From Rhodothermus bifroesti (GTDB lineage: Bacteria; Bacteroidota; Rhodothermia; Rhodothermales; Rhodothermaceae), in contig NZ_JAGKTL010000002.1 in the NCBI RefSeq assembly GCF_017908595.1, positions 62,001-126,000 on the forward strand: a stretch of DNA of 64,000 bases, in the 5' to 3' direction. The notes under the pieces were generated by a model. It was not told the origin of the DNA. It saw only the letters and a list, made by a program, of their open reading frames with translations, and searched no databases. The stretch's first letter is position 1, and the number at the start of each line of letters is the position of its first letter. Below, in pieces: positions 9,188 to 17,954 of the stretch. Position numbers and translations under genes: made by a program.

Positions 9188-9724
9188 ATGAGGAGGCATG
9201 TAGGCCTGCTTACACTGCTGGGCATGCTCTGCTGGTCGAGCGCGCTTCAGGCGCAGCACCGCATCGGCTATGTCGATACCGAGTACATCTTAAGCCGGCT
9301 ACCGGAGTATCAGTCTGTGCAACAGCAACTAGACCAAATGGTGCGGGATTGGCAAAACGAGCTCGACCGACGCCGCCAGAACATCGATCAAATGTTCGAA
9401 GAATATCAGGCTCGGGAGCTACTCTACACGCAAGAAGAACGGCAGCGACGGCGTGAGGAGATCGTGCGGGCGGAAGAAGAGCTCGAGCGTTTGCGCCAGC
9501 AGTACTTTGGTCCAGAGGGCGAGCTGTTTCGCCAGCAAGAAGCCCTCTTGCGCCCTATTCAAGAGCGCGTACTTGAAGCTATCGAAGCGGTAGCGCGCGA
9601 TCGTGGATATGACTACGTGCTGGACAAAGCTGCGGCGCCAATGCTGCTGTATGCCCCACCGGAACATGACTTAAGCGATCGGGTTCTTGCCCAACTTAAC
9701 GTCAATGTAGAATCTCGCAACTGA
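9188..9724 (+). CDS. OmpH/Skp-family periplasmic chaperone (first copy)
   Basis: 178 residues from the ATG at 9188. The frame is open further upstream, but the ATG after the bamA stop begins the signal peptide (MRRHVGLLTLLGMLCWSSALQAQ). Mature Skp-type proteins are trimeric, with two long helical arms that hold unfolded outer-membrane proteins. The strand IGYVDTEYILSRLPEYQ is followed by a charged coiled coil (about residues 45-125, rich in Q, E and R), then the closing beta segment RDRGYDYVLDKAAAPMLLYA. It sits 13 bases behind bamA and 28 bases before a second homologue. Length and pattern are typical. It should feed clients to BamA. Confidence 0.9.
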   Translation: MRRHVGLLTLLGMLCWSSALQAQHRIGYVDTEYILSRLPEYQSVQQQLDQMVRDWQNELDRRRQNIDQMFEEYQARELLYTQEERQRRREEIVRAEEELERLRQQYFGPEGELFRQQEALLRPIQERVLEAIEAVARDRGYDYVLDKAAAPMLLYAPPEHDLSDRVLAQLNVNVESRN

Positions 9725-9752
9725 TGTTTTCACCCTTAGCTACGACCCTGCA

Positions 9753-10310
9753 ATGAAGGTTCGCACTCTACTCCTGCTCGGCTTGTTGTTGGGTTGGGGA
9801 GGGCTTAGTCAAGCTGCTGCGCAAACGCTGCGCATTGGCTATACCGACCCAGACGTCATCATCTTCAACATGCGTGAATACCAGCAGATTCAGCAGCAAC
9901 TCCAGCAAGAAGCGCAACGGAGCCAGCAAGCGCTGCAAGAGATGTTTAAGGAATACCAAGAGAAGTTGGAGCGCTACCAGCGGCAGCAGGCCTTGCTTTC
10001 GGAGCAGCGCCGCCAAGAACGGGAGCAAGAGCTGCTCCAGCTGCAAAACGAAATTGAGCAAGCCTCTGCTCGAAGCCAGCAGCAGCTAGCGCAACGGGAG
10101 CAGGAACTGCTGCGGCCATTGCTGGAGCGGGTGCAGCAGGTGATCGACCAGGTGGCCCAAGAGCAGCGCCTGGACGTGGTGCTACGGGCACAGGCCTTGC
10201 TTTATGTCAACGAAAGCCGGGTAGTCGATATTACGCGCGAAGTGGCTCGCCGTTTGGGCATACAGGTACCAGAGGAAGGAGCTACGGCCGGTCAGCCTCG
10301 AAATAACTAA
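9753..10310 (+). CDS. OmpH/Skp-family periplasmic chaperone (second copy)
   Basis: 185 residues with a clear signal peptide ([19 protein letters not shown]...AAAQ). The fold matches the preceding gene: [20 protein letters not shown], then a glutamine-rich coiled coil (roughly 45-130), then [26 protein letters not shown]. The two copies differ clearly in sequence, so this is an old duplication, as is common in Bacteroidota. They may form homo- or hetero-trimers (inference). The gene is the last of the envelope cluster and is followed 21 bases later by a strong intrinsic terminator. Confidence 0.9.
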   Translation: MKVRTLLLLGLLLGWGGLSQAAAQTLRIGYTDPDVIIFNMREYQQIQQQLQQEAQRSQQALQEMFKEYQEKLERYQRQQALLSEQRRQEREQELLQLQNEIEQASARSQQQLAQREQELLRPLLERVQQVIDQVAQEQRLDVVLRAQALLYVNESRVVDITREVARRLGIQVPEEGATAGQPRNN

Positions 10311-10331
10311 TTTCAGCGTGTGGCTTAAGTA

Positions 10332-10363
10332 AAGCGGGCGTCGGAGCTAGACGCCCGCTTTTT
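10332..10363 (+). terminator. Rho-independent terminator ending the dxr-skp cluster
   Basis: An 11-base-pair stem, AAGCGGGCGTC paired with GACGCCCGCTT, encloses a 7-base loop and is followed by a short T run. It lies 21 bases after the second skp stop and 40 bases before panB, so it separates the envelope cluster from panB-surE-yjbQ. Confidence 0.85.
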
Positions 10364-10402
10364 CGTTGGAATACGACGCGTAGCCTACAACTGCCACGAG
10401 TC

Positions 10403-11236
10403 ATGTCGACCCCTGCTTCACCTTCGCTCACGGTCAATGCCCGGCGTGTGACCACGCAAACGTTGCAAGAAATGAAGGCCGCCCGCATTCCCATCGCGGC
10501 GCTAACAGCCTACGACTACACCCTGGCGCGCATCCTGGATGCTGCAGGCATCGACGTAATCCTGGTTGGCGATTCGGCTTCGAACGTCATGGCCGGCCAT
10601 GAAACGACGTTGCCCATTACGCTAGACCAGATGATCTACCACGCCCAGTGTGTCGTGCGGGCTGTGCGCCGGGCTTTGGTGGTGGTCGATCTGCCTTTTG
10701 GCTCTTATCAAGGCAACCCTAATGAAGCGCTGGCCTCGGCCATCCGGGTGATGAAAGAAGCCGGAGCGCACGCGGTCAAGCTTGAAGGCGGCAAGCCGGT
10801 AGTCGAAGCAGTCGAGCGTATCGTTACTGCCGGCATCCCAGTTATGGGCCACCTGGGTCTAACACCTCAGAGTATCTATCGCTTTGGCACCTACAAGGTG
10901 CGGGCTCAGGAGCCGGAAGAAGCTGAGCAGCTGCGGCGTGACGCTCGCCTTTTGGAAGAGGCTGGGTGTTTTGCCCTGGTGCTGGAAAAGATTCCTTCTG
11001 GGCTGGCACGTGAGGTGACCCAGGCATTGCGCATTCCTACCATCGGCATCGGTGCAGGTGTAGATTGCGATGGGCAAGTGCTGGTGCTGCACGACATGCT
11101 GGGCCTAACCGTTGATTTTCATCCCCGATTTGTACGCCGCTATGCCCGTTTAGCTGAGGTGATTACTGAAGCCGTGCAGCATTACGTGCTCGACGTACGC
11201 CAGCGCACGTTCCCTTCCCCAGAAGAAAGCTATTAG
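10403..11236 (+). CDS. panB: 3-methyl-2-oxobutanoate hydroxymethyltransferase
   Basis: 277 residues. PanB adds a hydroxymethyl group from 5,10-methylene-THF to 2-oxoisovalerate, giving ketopantoate, the first step of pantothenate and CoA synthesis. It is a cytosolic TIM barrel. The metal-binding and substrate motifs are visible: [32 protein letters not shown] (metal Asp), [27 protein letters not shown] and the C-terminal [18 protein letters not shown]. It starts after the terminator at 10332-10363 and is followed 9 bases later by surE. No panC or panD is in the window. Confidence 0.97.
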   Translation: MSTPASPSLTVNARRVTTQTLQEMKAARIPIAALTAYDYTLARILDAAGIDVILVGDSASNVMAGHETTLPITLDQMIYHAQCVVRAVRRALVVVDLPFGSYQGNPNEALASAIRVMKEAGAHAVKLEGGKPVVEAVERIVTAGIPVMGHLGLTPQSIYRFGTYKVRAQEPEEAEQLRRDARLLEEAGCFALVLEKIPSGLAREVTQALRIPTIGIGAGVDCDGQVLVLHDMLGLTVDFHPRFVRRYARLAEVITEAVQHYVLDVRQRTFPSPEESY

Positions 11237-11245
11237 GCACCAGTC

Positions 11246-12085
11246 ATGATGAACCCGAAGCGAACCTCTGCGAATCACCGGCCGCTCATCCTGGTGTGCA
11301 ATGACGACGGTATCGATGCACCGGGGCTGGCGGCATTGGCGGAAGCGATGGATGCGCTGGGCATTGTGTACGTGGTCGCTCCGATAGAGGAACAGAGTGC
11401 CGTAGGCCATGCAATTACGGTGCGCGATCCAGTGCGGGTACGGCGATGGCCTTTCCGGCTCCCTTCGGGTGAGGTTGAAGCCTACGCCGTTAGCGGTACT
11501 CCAGCCGATTGCGTCAAACTGGCCGTTCACCAACTGCTGCCGCACAGGCCCGACCTGGTCGTCAGTGGCATTAATCGCGGTCCCAATACAGCCGTTAATG
11601 TGATTTACTCAGGAACCGTCAGTGCAGCGACCGAAGCAGCCATCTTGGGCATCGACGCGATCGCTTTTTCGCTCTGCAACTGGGAGCCCAAGGACTACCG
11701 CGCAGCAGCCTACTACGCACGCAAGATCGCTCTAGCCGTGCTGCAACGCGGCTTGCCCCCGGGCATTTTGCTGAACGTCAACATCCCCGACTTGCCCCTA
11801 GAGGCTATTCAAGGTATTGCCATTACCCGGCAGGCCCGCTCGCGTTGGGAGGAGAGTTTTACAGAACGCTTTGACCCTCATAACCAACCTTACTATTGGT
11901 TAACGGGGCGTTTTGTGAACTTGGACGAGGGTGACGATACCGATCTGGAGGCCATCGAGCAAGGCTACGTGTCCATCACGCCCCTACACCACGACCTAAC
12001 GGCTCATGCCTACCGGTCCATGCTGCGTGCTTGGGACTGGGAAGGTATAACCCTAGCGCAGGCGCATCCAACAGACCGGCCATGA
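11246..12085 (+). CDS. surE: 5'-nucleotidase SurE
   Basis: 279 residues. SurE is a metal-dependent survival-protein nucleotidase acting on nucleoside 5'- or 3'-monophosphates. The N-terminal metal motif is [14 protein letters not shown], with the paired aspartates. [14 protein letters not shown], the substrate loop [14 protein letters not shown] and [19 protein letters not shown] follow. It lies 9 bases after panB and overlaps the next gene by four bases (ATGA at 12082-12085), so translation of the two is probably coupled. ATGs at 11246 and 11249 are equivalent candidate starts. Confidence 0.96.
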   Translation: MMNPKRTSANHRPLILVCNDDGIDAPGLAALAEAMDALGIVYVVAPIEEQSAVGHAITVRDPVRVRRWPFRLPSGEVEAYAVSGTPADCVKLAVHQLLPHRPDLVVSGINRGPNTAVNVIYSGTVSAATEAAILGIDAIAFSLCNWEPKDYRAAAYYARKIALAVLQRGLPPGILLNVNIPDLPLEAIQGIAITRQARSRWEESFTERFDPHNQPYYWLTGRFVNLDEGDDTDLEAIEQGYVSITPLHHDLTAHAYRSMLRAWDWEGITLAQAHPTDRP

Positions 12086-12513
12086 TTGTTCATCAGGAAA
12101 CCCTCCAGTGCAGCACAACAGGACATGGAGATGTGCAGGACCTAACCCAAGCTGTGGCAGCGGTGGTGGCGCGCTCTGGCGTTGCTCGGGGTTTGGTGCA
12201 TGTGCACGTGGTAGGCAGTACAGCAGCTGTAGGCACCATTGAACTTGAGCCTGGCTTGCAGCGCGATTTGCCCGAACTCATGGATCGTTTGGTGCCCCCG
12301 CACGAGACCTATTACCACGAGCTGACCTGGCACGACGGAAATGCGCATGCCCACCTGCAAGCTACCTTACTGGGTGCCTCGGCAACGGTACCGGTGCGTG
12401 ACGGGCAGCCCGTGCTAGGCACCTGGCAGCAACTCGTACTGGTGGAATGCGACGTGCGGCCGCGCCAGCGCGAGCTGGTGGTTACCGTTCAAGGTGTTCC
12501 TAGCCAGTCCTGA
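12082..12513 (+). CDS. YjbQ/UPF0047 family protein, subfamily with the GSTAAV motif
   Basis: 143 residues from the ATG overlapping the surE stop. YjbQ-family proteins form small trimers; some have secondary thiamine-phosphate synthase activity, but their main role is unsettled. Visible family marks are [23 protein letters not shown], the paired histidines in [32 protein letters not shown] and [13 protein letters not shown]. It belongs to the subfamily with the GSTAA-type motif, unlike the copy at 41363, which has [13 protein letters not shown]. Its last 25 bases overlap the 3' end of argH on the opposite strand, so the two convergent genes share coding sequence. Confidence 0.88.
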   Translation: MIVHQETLQCSTTGHGDVQDLTQAVAAVVARSGVARGLVHVHVVGSTAAVGTIELEPGLQRDLPELMDRLVPPHETYYHELTWHDGNAHAHLQATLLGASATVPVRDGQPVLGTWQQLVLVECDVRPRQRELVVTVQGVPSQS

Positions 12514-13793
12514 AAAGCTGCAAGGCGCTTTTGCACTAGGTCGGGCCGTCCGCGCCCAGGGTAGCCGTCTACTTGGTAAGCTGCCAGCACGCGCTGTGGT
12601 TCAGGCTGGGGGAGCCTGTCGAGTTCGGCCGCAGCCTGACGGTAGGCCTCGCGAAACGGCACGCCCTCGGCCACGCGACGCAGTGCTTCGGCAGTAGCCA
12701 GCAGCGCTGGGGTGCAGGCAGCTTGCATGCAGTCACGCCGAAAGCGTAGGGAAGGCAGCAGGTTGTCCATGGCGGTCAGCATATCCTGCGCATGCAGCAC
12801 GCAGCGCACAACGGCTTCCTTGGTAAGCTGCAAGTCGCGGTGGTACCCTGAAGGCAAGTTGGCTGGAAGCGTCAGCAGTACGTTTAGCTCGGCCAGCAGC
12901 CGGTGATAACCCGCACGCACCAGTTCCAGCACGTCTGGGTTTTGCTTCTGCGGCATAATGCTACTGCCAGTACACAAGTCGGCTGGCAGGGCTACAAAGC
13001 CAAATTCCTGACTGTTGAAGAGCACCAAGTCCGAAGCCATACGGTTGAGCGTAGCCCCTACCTGCACCAGGGCATGCGCCGCATGCAGCTCTAACTTGCC
13101 GCGCGAGAGCTGCACAGCCGTCACATGAAGTTGCAGCGCGCGAAATCCTAGCTGCTGGGCTACGGCTTCCCGAGGAAGTGCTAGAAAAGGCACCCCATAG
13201 CCTGCCGCACTGCCTAAGGGCGACACATCCACCTGATCGAAAGCATGGCGCAAGGCTGCTAGATCGCTCAAAAGCAGCTCTGCATAGCCTAGTGCCCACA
13301 GGCCGGCTGTCGAAGGCATGGCCTGCTGCAGATGCGTGTAGCCAGGCATCAACGCGTCGTTATACTGAGCACCTAGCGCACACAGGTGCTCGACAATACG
13401 AGCTACTTGCCGGCCGGCCTCACGCAAACCGTCTTTTAAGAATAACCGCAATGCTGCAAGTACTTGGTCGTTACGCGAGCGACCCGCGTGGATTTTTTTG
13501 CCGATGTCTCCCAGCTGCTGCGTTAGGTACTGCTCGATGACCGTATGTGCGTCTTCATCTTCGGGGCGCACTGCGATGCGACCGGCAGCTACCTCAGCCT
13601 TTAGGGCATCCAATGCTTGGGTGATTGCCTGAAACTCAGCATCAGTAAGCACGCCGATCTGGGTCAGCCCAGCTGCATGCGCTCGTGTGCCTTCAATGTC
13701 GTAAGGTAAAAGCAGTGTGTCCCAGCGGTGGTCTTCGCCTACGGTAAACCGCTGCACCCAGCTAGCAATGGTATATCCTTTTGCCCAGAGCAT
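12489..13793 (-). CDS. argH: Argininosuccinate lyase
   Basis: 434 residues. The enzyme splits argininosuccinate into arginine and fumarate, the last step of arginine synthesis. It belongs to the fumarase/aspartase superfamily and works as a homotetramer. The start MLWAKGYT is typical. Conserved regions are EDEDAHTVIEQYL, HAGRSRNDQVLAALR, GYTHLQQAMPST, SPLGSAAGYGVPF and the signature GSSIMPQKQNPDVLE, which carries the catalytic Ser. At 434 residues it is slightly shorter than the common 455-470, with a short C-terminus. It stands alone, not in an arg operon; an M20 deacylase that could be ArgE-like lies 3 kb away. Its 3' end overlaps the convergent yjbQ gene by 25 bases. Confidence 0.95.
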   Translation of the reverse strand: MLWAKGYTIASWVQRFTVGEDHRWDTLLLPYDIEGTRAHAAGLTQIGVLTDAEFQAITQALDALKAEVAAGRIAVRPEDEDAHTVIEQYLTQQLGDIGKKIHAGRSRNDQVLAALRLFLKDGLREAGRQVARIVEHLCALGAQYNDALMPGYTHLQQAMPSTAGLWALGYAELLLSDLAALRHAFDQVDVSPLGSAAGYGVPFLALPREAVAQQLGFRALQLHVTAVQLSRGKLELHAAHALVQVGATLNRMASDLVLFNSQEFGFVALPADLCTGSSIMPQKQNPDVLELVRAGYHRLLAELNVLLTLPANLPSGYHRDLQLTKEAVVRCVLHAQDMLTAMDNLLPSLRFRRDCMQAACTPALLATAEALRRVAEGVPFREAYRQAAAELDRLPQPEPQRVLAAYQVDGYPGRGRPDLVQKRLAAFQDWLGTP

Positions 13794-13939
13794 ACCTGGA
13801 AGCGTGTAGATTATGGCTGCAAAATACAGAGTCGATCGCGCTGCGCAACGGGTCTGCGGGCAATTGGGCTAAAGTTTACACAAAGGCGGCCGATCTTTAG
13901 CCCTGTTGACTCCCCCAATCAATCACGCGACCGCTTGCC

Positions 13940-15871
13940 ATGTACGACCGTCTCAAGAACGCCTCCATCCAAACCAAGATAGTTCTGGCACTGCTTGTTC
14001 CTCAGGTTCTGGCTATTGTCCTGGCGGTATTCATCTGGTGGGGATTTCGTGGGATGAGCGAAGCCCAGCAGTGGGCGCTGCATTCACAGCAGGTTATGCA
14101 GCAAGCACAAGGCTTGTTGCTCGAACGAGCCGTGATGCAGCAAAACGCGCTGTCGTATTTATTGACGGGTGACGCTTCCTATCATACGGCATATCAGGAG
14201 GAGAAGGCGCGCTTTGAAAAGCGGATTGCAGATCTAAAGCAATTGGTAAGCGACAATCCGGAACAGGTCGAGCGCTTGGCGCAAGTAACTGCAGCGATGC
14301 AAGAGTGGATTTCCGCAACCGAAGTGCTGCTTGCTCAAAGACCCGAGGTTGATATGGGCCAGCTCCGCATGAGCGAACTGGCTGCTAGCGTAGTTGCCCA
14401 TAAGGCCACGCATGCAGCGCTTTGGGAAAAGATAGAGCGGGAACTGCAGGACTTTCTAGATGCGGAGCAGCAGCTTAACGAAGCACGCTTGACCTGGATG
14501 AAGCGGCAGCAACGGTTCTTGATTTGGGAGATTGTGGGTGCTTTATTGGTAATAGCTCTGGGAATTGGTCTGGCCTTCCGCGTACTGCGAGGCTCGGTTG
14601 TTCGGCCCATTCAGGAACTAGAGGCTGCTGCCCAGAAGATTGCCGAAGGCCAGTTGGATGTAGCAATTACGGCAACCACCCAGGATGAAGTGGGGTCGCT
14701 GGCACGGGCCTTTAACCAGATGGTAGCCAGCGTGCGGCAAGCGCTTGATGCGTTGCAAGCCGAAAAGGAGAGCGTAGAGCAAAAGGTGCGTGAAGCGGTT
14801 GCAGCTTCTGAGGCCCAGCAGCAGTACTTGGCACGCAGCGTGGAACGCATGCTAGCCCAGATGGAGCGGTTTGCTGCTGGCGACCTGACAGTGCATCTGG
14901 AAGCGGAGCGTGACGATGAAATCCGGCGTCTTTACGAGGGCTTTAACCGGGCTGTAGCCAATATCCGGCAGATGATTGTGCGGGTCACCGAGGCAGTGGC
15001 CTCGACCGCCAGCTCGGCAGCACAAATCAGCGCCTCGAGTGAAGAGCTGGCTGCAACAGCCCAGCAGCAGTCTGGCCAAGCTAACGAAGTGGCTGCAGCG
15101 ATCGAAGAGATGGTGCGTACGATCATCGAGAACGCCCGAAACGCTACGGAAACCGCTGAGGTAGCCCAGGAGAATGGCGCCCAGGCACAACAAGGCGAAC
15201 AAGTCGTACGCGAAACGGTCGAAAAAATCCGTCAGATTGCGCAAGTTGTTGGGGAGTCGGCGCGGACTGTCGAGCGCTTGGGGGCTTCCAGTGAGCGCAT
15301 TGGCGAGATCGTTCAGGTCATCAATGAAATTGCTGAACAGACCAACTTGCTAGCGCTGAATGCAGCAATTGAAGCAGCGCGGGCAGGTGAGCATGGTCGA
15401 GGCTTTGCCGTAGTGGCCGATGAGGTGCGCAAGCTGGCAGAGCGGACAGCTCAGGCGACCAAAGAGATTGCCAAAATGATCGAGGGCATTCGCAGTGAGA
15501 CGCGCGAGGCGGTAAAGGCTATTCAGCGCGGGAGTCAAGAAGTCGAGGAAGGTATTCGCCTGGCCGATCAGACAGGTACGGCGCTGACCCAAATTGTCCA
15601 GGGTGCGCAACGCGTGCTGGATCGCGTTTCGCAAATTGCTGCCGCCAGCGAGGAGCAATCGACCACCAGTGAACAAATTAGTCGGAGTGTTGAGCTGATC
15701 TCGCGCCTGTCTCACGAATCGGCCCGCGGGGTGGAGCAGATCGCTCGGGCCGCTGAAGGGCTTAGCCGGCTCACCGATGAACTTAATCAAATGATCCGGC
15801 AGTTTCAGGTTGGTCGTGATCTGCAAAGTCGGCTAGTGCCTGACGGTGCTGGCCGCTTAACCCAGGTCTAG
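13940..15871 (+). CDS. Methyl-accepting chemotaxis protein with two HAMP domains
   Basis: 643 residues. This is a transmembrane receptor that controls a CheA kinase. TM1 lies at about residues 15-33 ([19 protein letters not shown]). A helical periplasmic sensor of about 160 residues follows, rich in Q and A and of four-helix-bundle character. TM2 lies near 196-217. The first HAMP contains [21 protein letters not shown] second HAMP-like unit starts near residue 300 ([20 protein letters not shown]). The long cytoplasmic coiled coil has the conserved hairpin tip [20 protein letters not shown], near residue 460. No cheA, cheW, cheR, cheB or flagellar or pilus gene is nearby, so it is an orphan receptor here. 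The ligand cannot be inferred. A GC hairpin follows the gene. Confidence 0.93.
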   Translation: MYDRLKNASIQTKIVLALLVPQVLAIVLAVFIWWGFRGMSEAQQWALHSQQVMQQAQGLLLERAVMQQNALSYLLTGDASYHTAYQEEKARFEKRIADLKQLVSDNPEQVERLAQVTAAMQEWISATEVLLAQRPEVDMGQLRMSELAASVVAHKATHAALWEKIERELQDFLDAEQQLNEARLTWMKRQQRFLIWEIVGALLVIALGIGLAFRVLRGSVVRPIQELEAAAQKIAEGQLDVAITATTQDEVGSLARAFNQMVASVRQALDALQAEKESVEQKVREAVAASEAQQQYLARSVERMLAQMERFAAGDLTVHLEAERDDEIRRLYEGFNRAVANIRQMIVRVTEAVASTASSAAQISASSEELAATAQQQSGQANEVAAAIEEMVRTIIENARNATETAEVAQENGAQAQQGEQVVRETVEKIRQIAQVVGESARTVERLGASSERIGEIVQVINEIAEQTNLLALNAAIEAARAGEHGRGFAVVADEVRKLAERTAQATKEIAKMIEGIRSETREAVKAIQRGSQEVEEGIRLADQTGTALTQIVQGAQRVLDRVSQIAAASEEQSTTSEQISRSVELISRLSHESARGVEQIARAAEGLSRLTDELNQMIRQFQVGRDLQSRLVPDGAGRLTQV

Positions 15872-15912
15872 AAGGTTTTTTTCTGAGGTTTCTTCTGATT
15901 GTACGGCAAGTC

Positions 15913-15939
15913 GGGGCAAGCCTTTCTTAGGCTTGCCCC
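15913..15939 (+). terminator. Likely terminator hairpin after the chemoreceptor
   Basis: GGGGCAAGCC and GGCTTGCCCC form a perfect 10-base-pair stem around a 7-base loop, 42 bases after the chemoreceptor stop. The T tract that follows is weak, so termination may be partial. Confidence 0.6.
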
Positions 15940-16018
15940 TGCAGCTTTAAAAGGGCTTGTTTCCTAAAGTTGGTATGCATACCATATGGCCATGGAGTAG
16001 CTACAAGTAAGATGCGCT

Positions 16019-16774
16019 ATGCGTATATTGACCGCTGGTTTATTGGGACTGTTTTGGGGTAGCCTTGGCCTTTCTGCGATGGCACAGGTAGACACAAGCT
16101 GGGCGATTCACGACCTAAATCGGCCGCGACCACCCGTAGTGACGCCAGCCCCCTTTGCACAGCACACGGCTCCGCCTTCTGATGCCATCGTGCTGTTTGA
16201 TGGTACCGATTTGTCGGCCTGGGAACGCGTAGGGGGAGGAGAGGCTGCCTGGCGGGTTGTCGATGGCTACATGGAAGTCGTTCCTGGAAGTGGAAACATC
16301 CAAACGCGCCAGGGCTTTGGCGACGTGCAGCTTCACCTGGAGTGGTCTGTTCCAGAAGAGGTGACTGGTGAAGGGCAGGGCCGGGGGAACAGTGGCGTTT
16401 TTCTTATGGGGCGCTACGAGGTGCAGGTGCTTGACTCCTACCAGAACGATACCTATCCGGACGGTCAAGCAGGGGCTATTTATGGTCAGTATCCACCTTT
16501 GGTGAACGCCATGCGGCCTCCGGGCCAATGGCAGACCTATGATATTGTTTTTCGACGTCCGCGTTTTGATGCCGAAGGGAAACTGGTGCAACCGGCGCGC
16601 ATAACCGTCTTGCACAACGGCATTCTTGTGCAGGACTGCGCCGTGCTTACTGGCCCGACAGCCCACCGCGCGCGACCGCCTTACGAGCCGCACCCGGATC
16701 GATTGCCGCTCATGCTTCAGGATCACGGCGACCGGGTACGCTTCCGCAACATCTGGGTTCGACCCCTCGAGTAA
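16019..16774 (+). CDS. DUF1080 / 3-keto-disaccharide hydrolase domain protein, exported
   Basis: 251 residues. A signal peptide (MRILTAGLLGLFWGSLGLSAMAQ) directs export. The mature protein is one concanavalin-like jelly roll of the DUF1080 family: AIVLFDGTDLSAWERVGG, WRVVDGYMEVVPGSG, GNSGVFLMGRYEVQVLDSYQ and the end VRFRNIWVRPLE. The family is linked to hydrolysis of 3-keto-glycosides and is often exported in Bacteroidota and Planctomycetota. No sugar-oxidising partner gene is adjacent. An out-of-frame ATG lies 7 bases upstream; the start used here gives the signal peptide. The convergent M20 gene ends only 6 bases after this stop. Confidence 0.88.
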   Translation: MRILTAGLLGLFWGSLGLSAMAQVDTSWAIHDLNRPRPPVVTPAPFAQHTAPPSDAIVLFDGTDLSAWERVGGGEAAWRVVDGYMEVVPGSGNIQTRQGFGDVQLHLEWSVPEEVTGEGQGRGNSGVFLMGRYEVQVLDSYQNDTYPDGQAGAIYGQYPPLVNAMRPPGQWQTYDIVFRRPRFDAEGKLVQPARITVLHNGILVQDCAVLTGPTAHRARPPYEPHPDRLPLMLQDHGDRVRFRNIWVRPLE

Positions 16775-16780
16775 GTTTGC

Positions 16781-17884
16781 TCAGCAGCCGTTGGGCTTTA
16801 GCGCGTAGTAGTAGCGAATGATGTTGCGATAGACCTCGACAGCGCGCGTGAGCTCTTCTAGTTCGATGTGTTCACCGCCGGTATGTGAGCGTTCGCTAGG
16901 TCCCGGGCCAAGCTTGACCGTAGGAATGTCGTGTAGAAAGATCCAGTCGGAAGCGGTTGGAGAGCCAAAGGGACGGCCAGTGGGGTTGGCACGCAGGCAG
17001 GCTTGCACGATACGCGCTGATACTGGGGTAGAAACAGGAATAAAGCGGTCGCTGTGCACTTCGATCTCGGATTCCACAACGCTGGACAGAAGCTGCACGA
17101 TCTCAGCATGCGTGTAGGCTGGTGTGGTGCGGATGTCAAGTGTAAACGAACAGCGCTCAGGCACCACGTTGTGGGCTGTGCCTCCCTGGATCGTGGTGAC
17201 CGTCAGCGTGGGCATGCCCAGAAACGGATCAGCCTTCTCGAAGCGAAACTGACTCAGCCGTTGGATATCGCGTGTGGCCCGTAGAATGGCATTGTCGCCT
17301 AAGTGCGGCCGGGCTGCGTGCGCGGTGCGACCGCGAGCATGGAGTTTTAAAATCAGCAACCCTTTCTGCGCTACGCAAGGCTCAAGCCGTGTTGGTTCGC
17401 CAACAACGGCTGCCTGTAAGGGTGGAAGGTGCGGACGTAGCGCTTCAAGGCCGTTGTAGCCTCCTCCCGTTTCCTCACAGGCCGTCAACGCTACAATGAC
17501 CTGTCCTTGAGGTGGACGCCAGCCTTCGCGAGCCAGCGAGAGCAAGGCCGTGGTCATGGCTGCAACGCTAGCTTTGGCATCCACTGTGCCTCGGCCGTAA
17601 AGTTTACCGTCGAGCTCGACAGGCTCAAAAGGATCAAATGGATGGTCGGCCGAAGGGGGCACAACATCCAGATGAGAATTCAACAATAACCGATCTTCGC
17701 CTTCCCCCAGCCAAAAATACACATTGTTGTCTAGACGCTGCACCGGTAAGCCGGCGCGACGCACGTAGTGTTCTATAAAGTCTGCAATGTCGGCTTCTTG
17801 ATGGCTGAGGGAAGGAAAACGTACGAGCGCCTTGAGCAGCTCGACAACTTTGGCGTTTGAGGCTGGAGTAACCGAACCTGACAT
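16781..17884 (-). CDS. M20-family metallo-deacylase (ArgE/DapE-like)
   Basis: 367 residues from the ATG at 17884. An upstream ATG at 17977 would add a poorly conserved tail and overlap rluD. M20 enzymes hydrolyse N-acyl amino acids with two zinc ions. The ligand set is visible in order: LLNSHLDVVPP (His and Asp), GRGTVDAKASVAA (bridging Asp), ACEETGGGYNG (catalytic Glu pair), VGEPTRLEP and the final His in ERSHTGGEHIE. The dimerisation lid is in the middle (HARGRTAHAARPHLGDNAI). The closest relatives by motif are acetylornithine deacetylase and succinyl-diaminopimelate desuccinylase; with argH 3 kb away an arginine role is plausible but unproven. A 70-base gap separates its start from the divergent rluD. 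Confidence 0.85.
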   Translation of the reverse strand: MSGSVTPASNAKVVELLKALVRFPSLSHQEADIADFIEHYVRRAGLPVQRLDNNVYFWLGEGEDRLLLNSHLDVVPPSADHPFDPFEPVELDGKLYGRGTVDAKASVAAMTTALLSLAREGWRPPQGQVIVALTACEETGGGYNGLEALRPHLPPLQAAVVGEPTRLEPCVAQKGLLILKLHARGRTAHAARPHLGDNAILRATRDIQRLSQFRFEKADPFLGMPTLTVTTIQGGTAHNVVPERCSFTLDIRTTPAYTHAEIVQLLSSVVESEIEVHSDRFIPVSTPVSARIVQACLRANPTGRPFGSPTASDWIFLHDIPTVKLGPGPSERSHTGGEHIELEELTRAVEVYRNIIRYYYALKPNGC

Positions 17885-17954
17885 GGATCCGCACATTAAA
17901 GGGATGGCGTGCAGCAAATGAACCGATCGGTCGCTTTGTTTCCACCAAGGTGCG

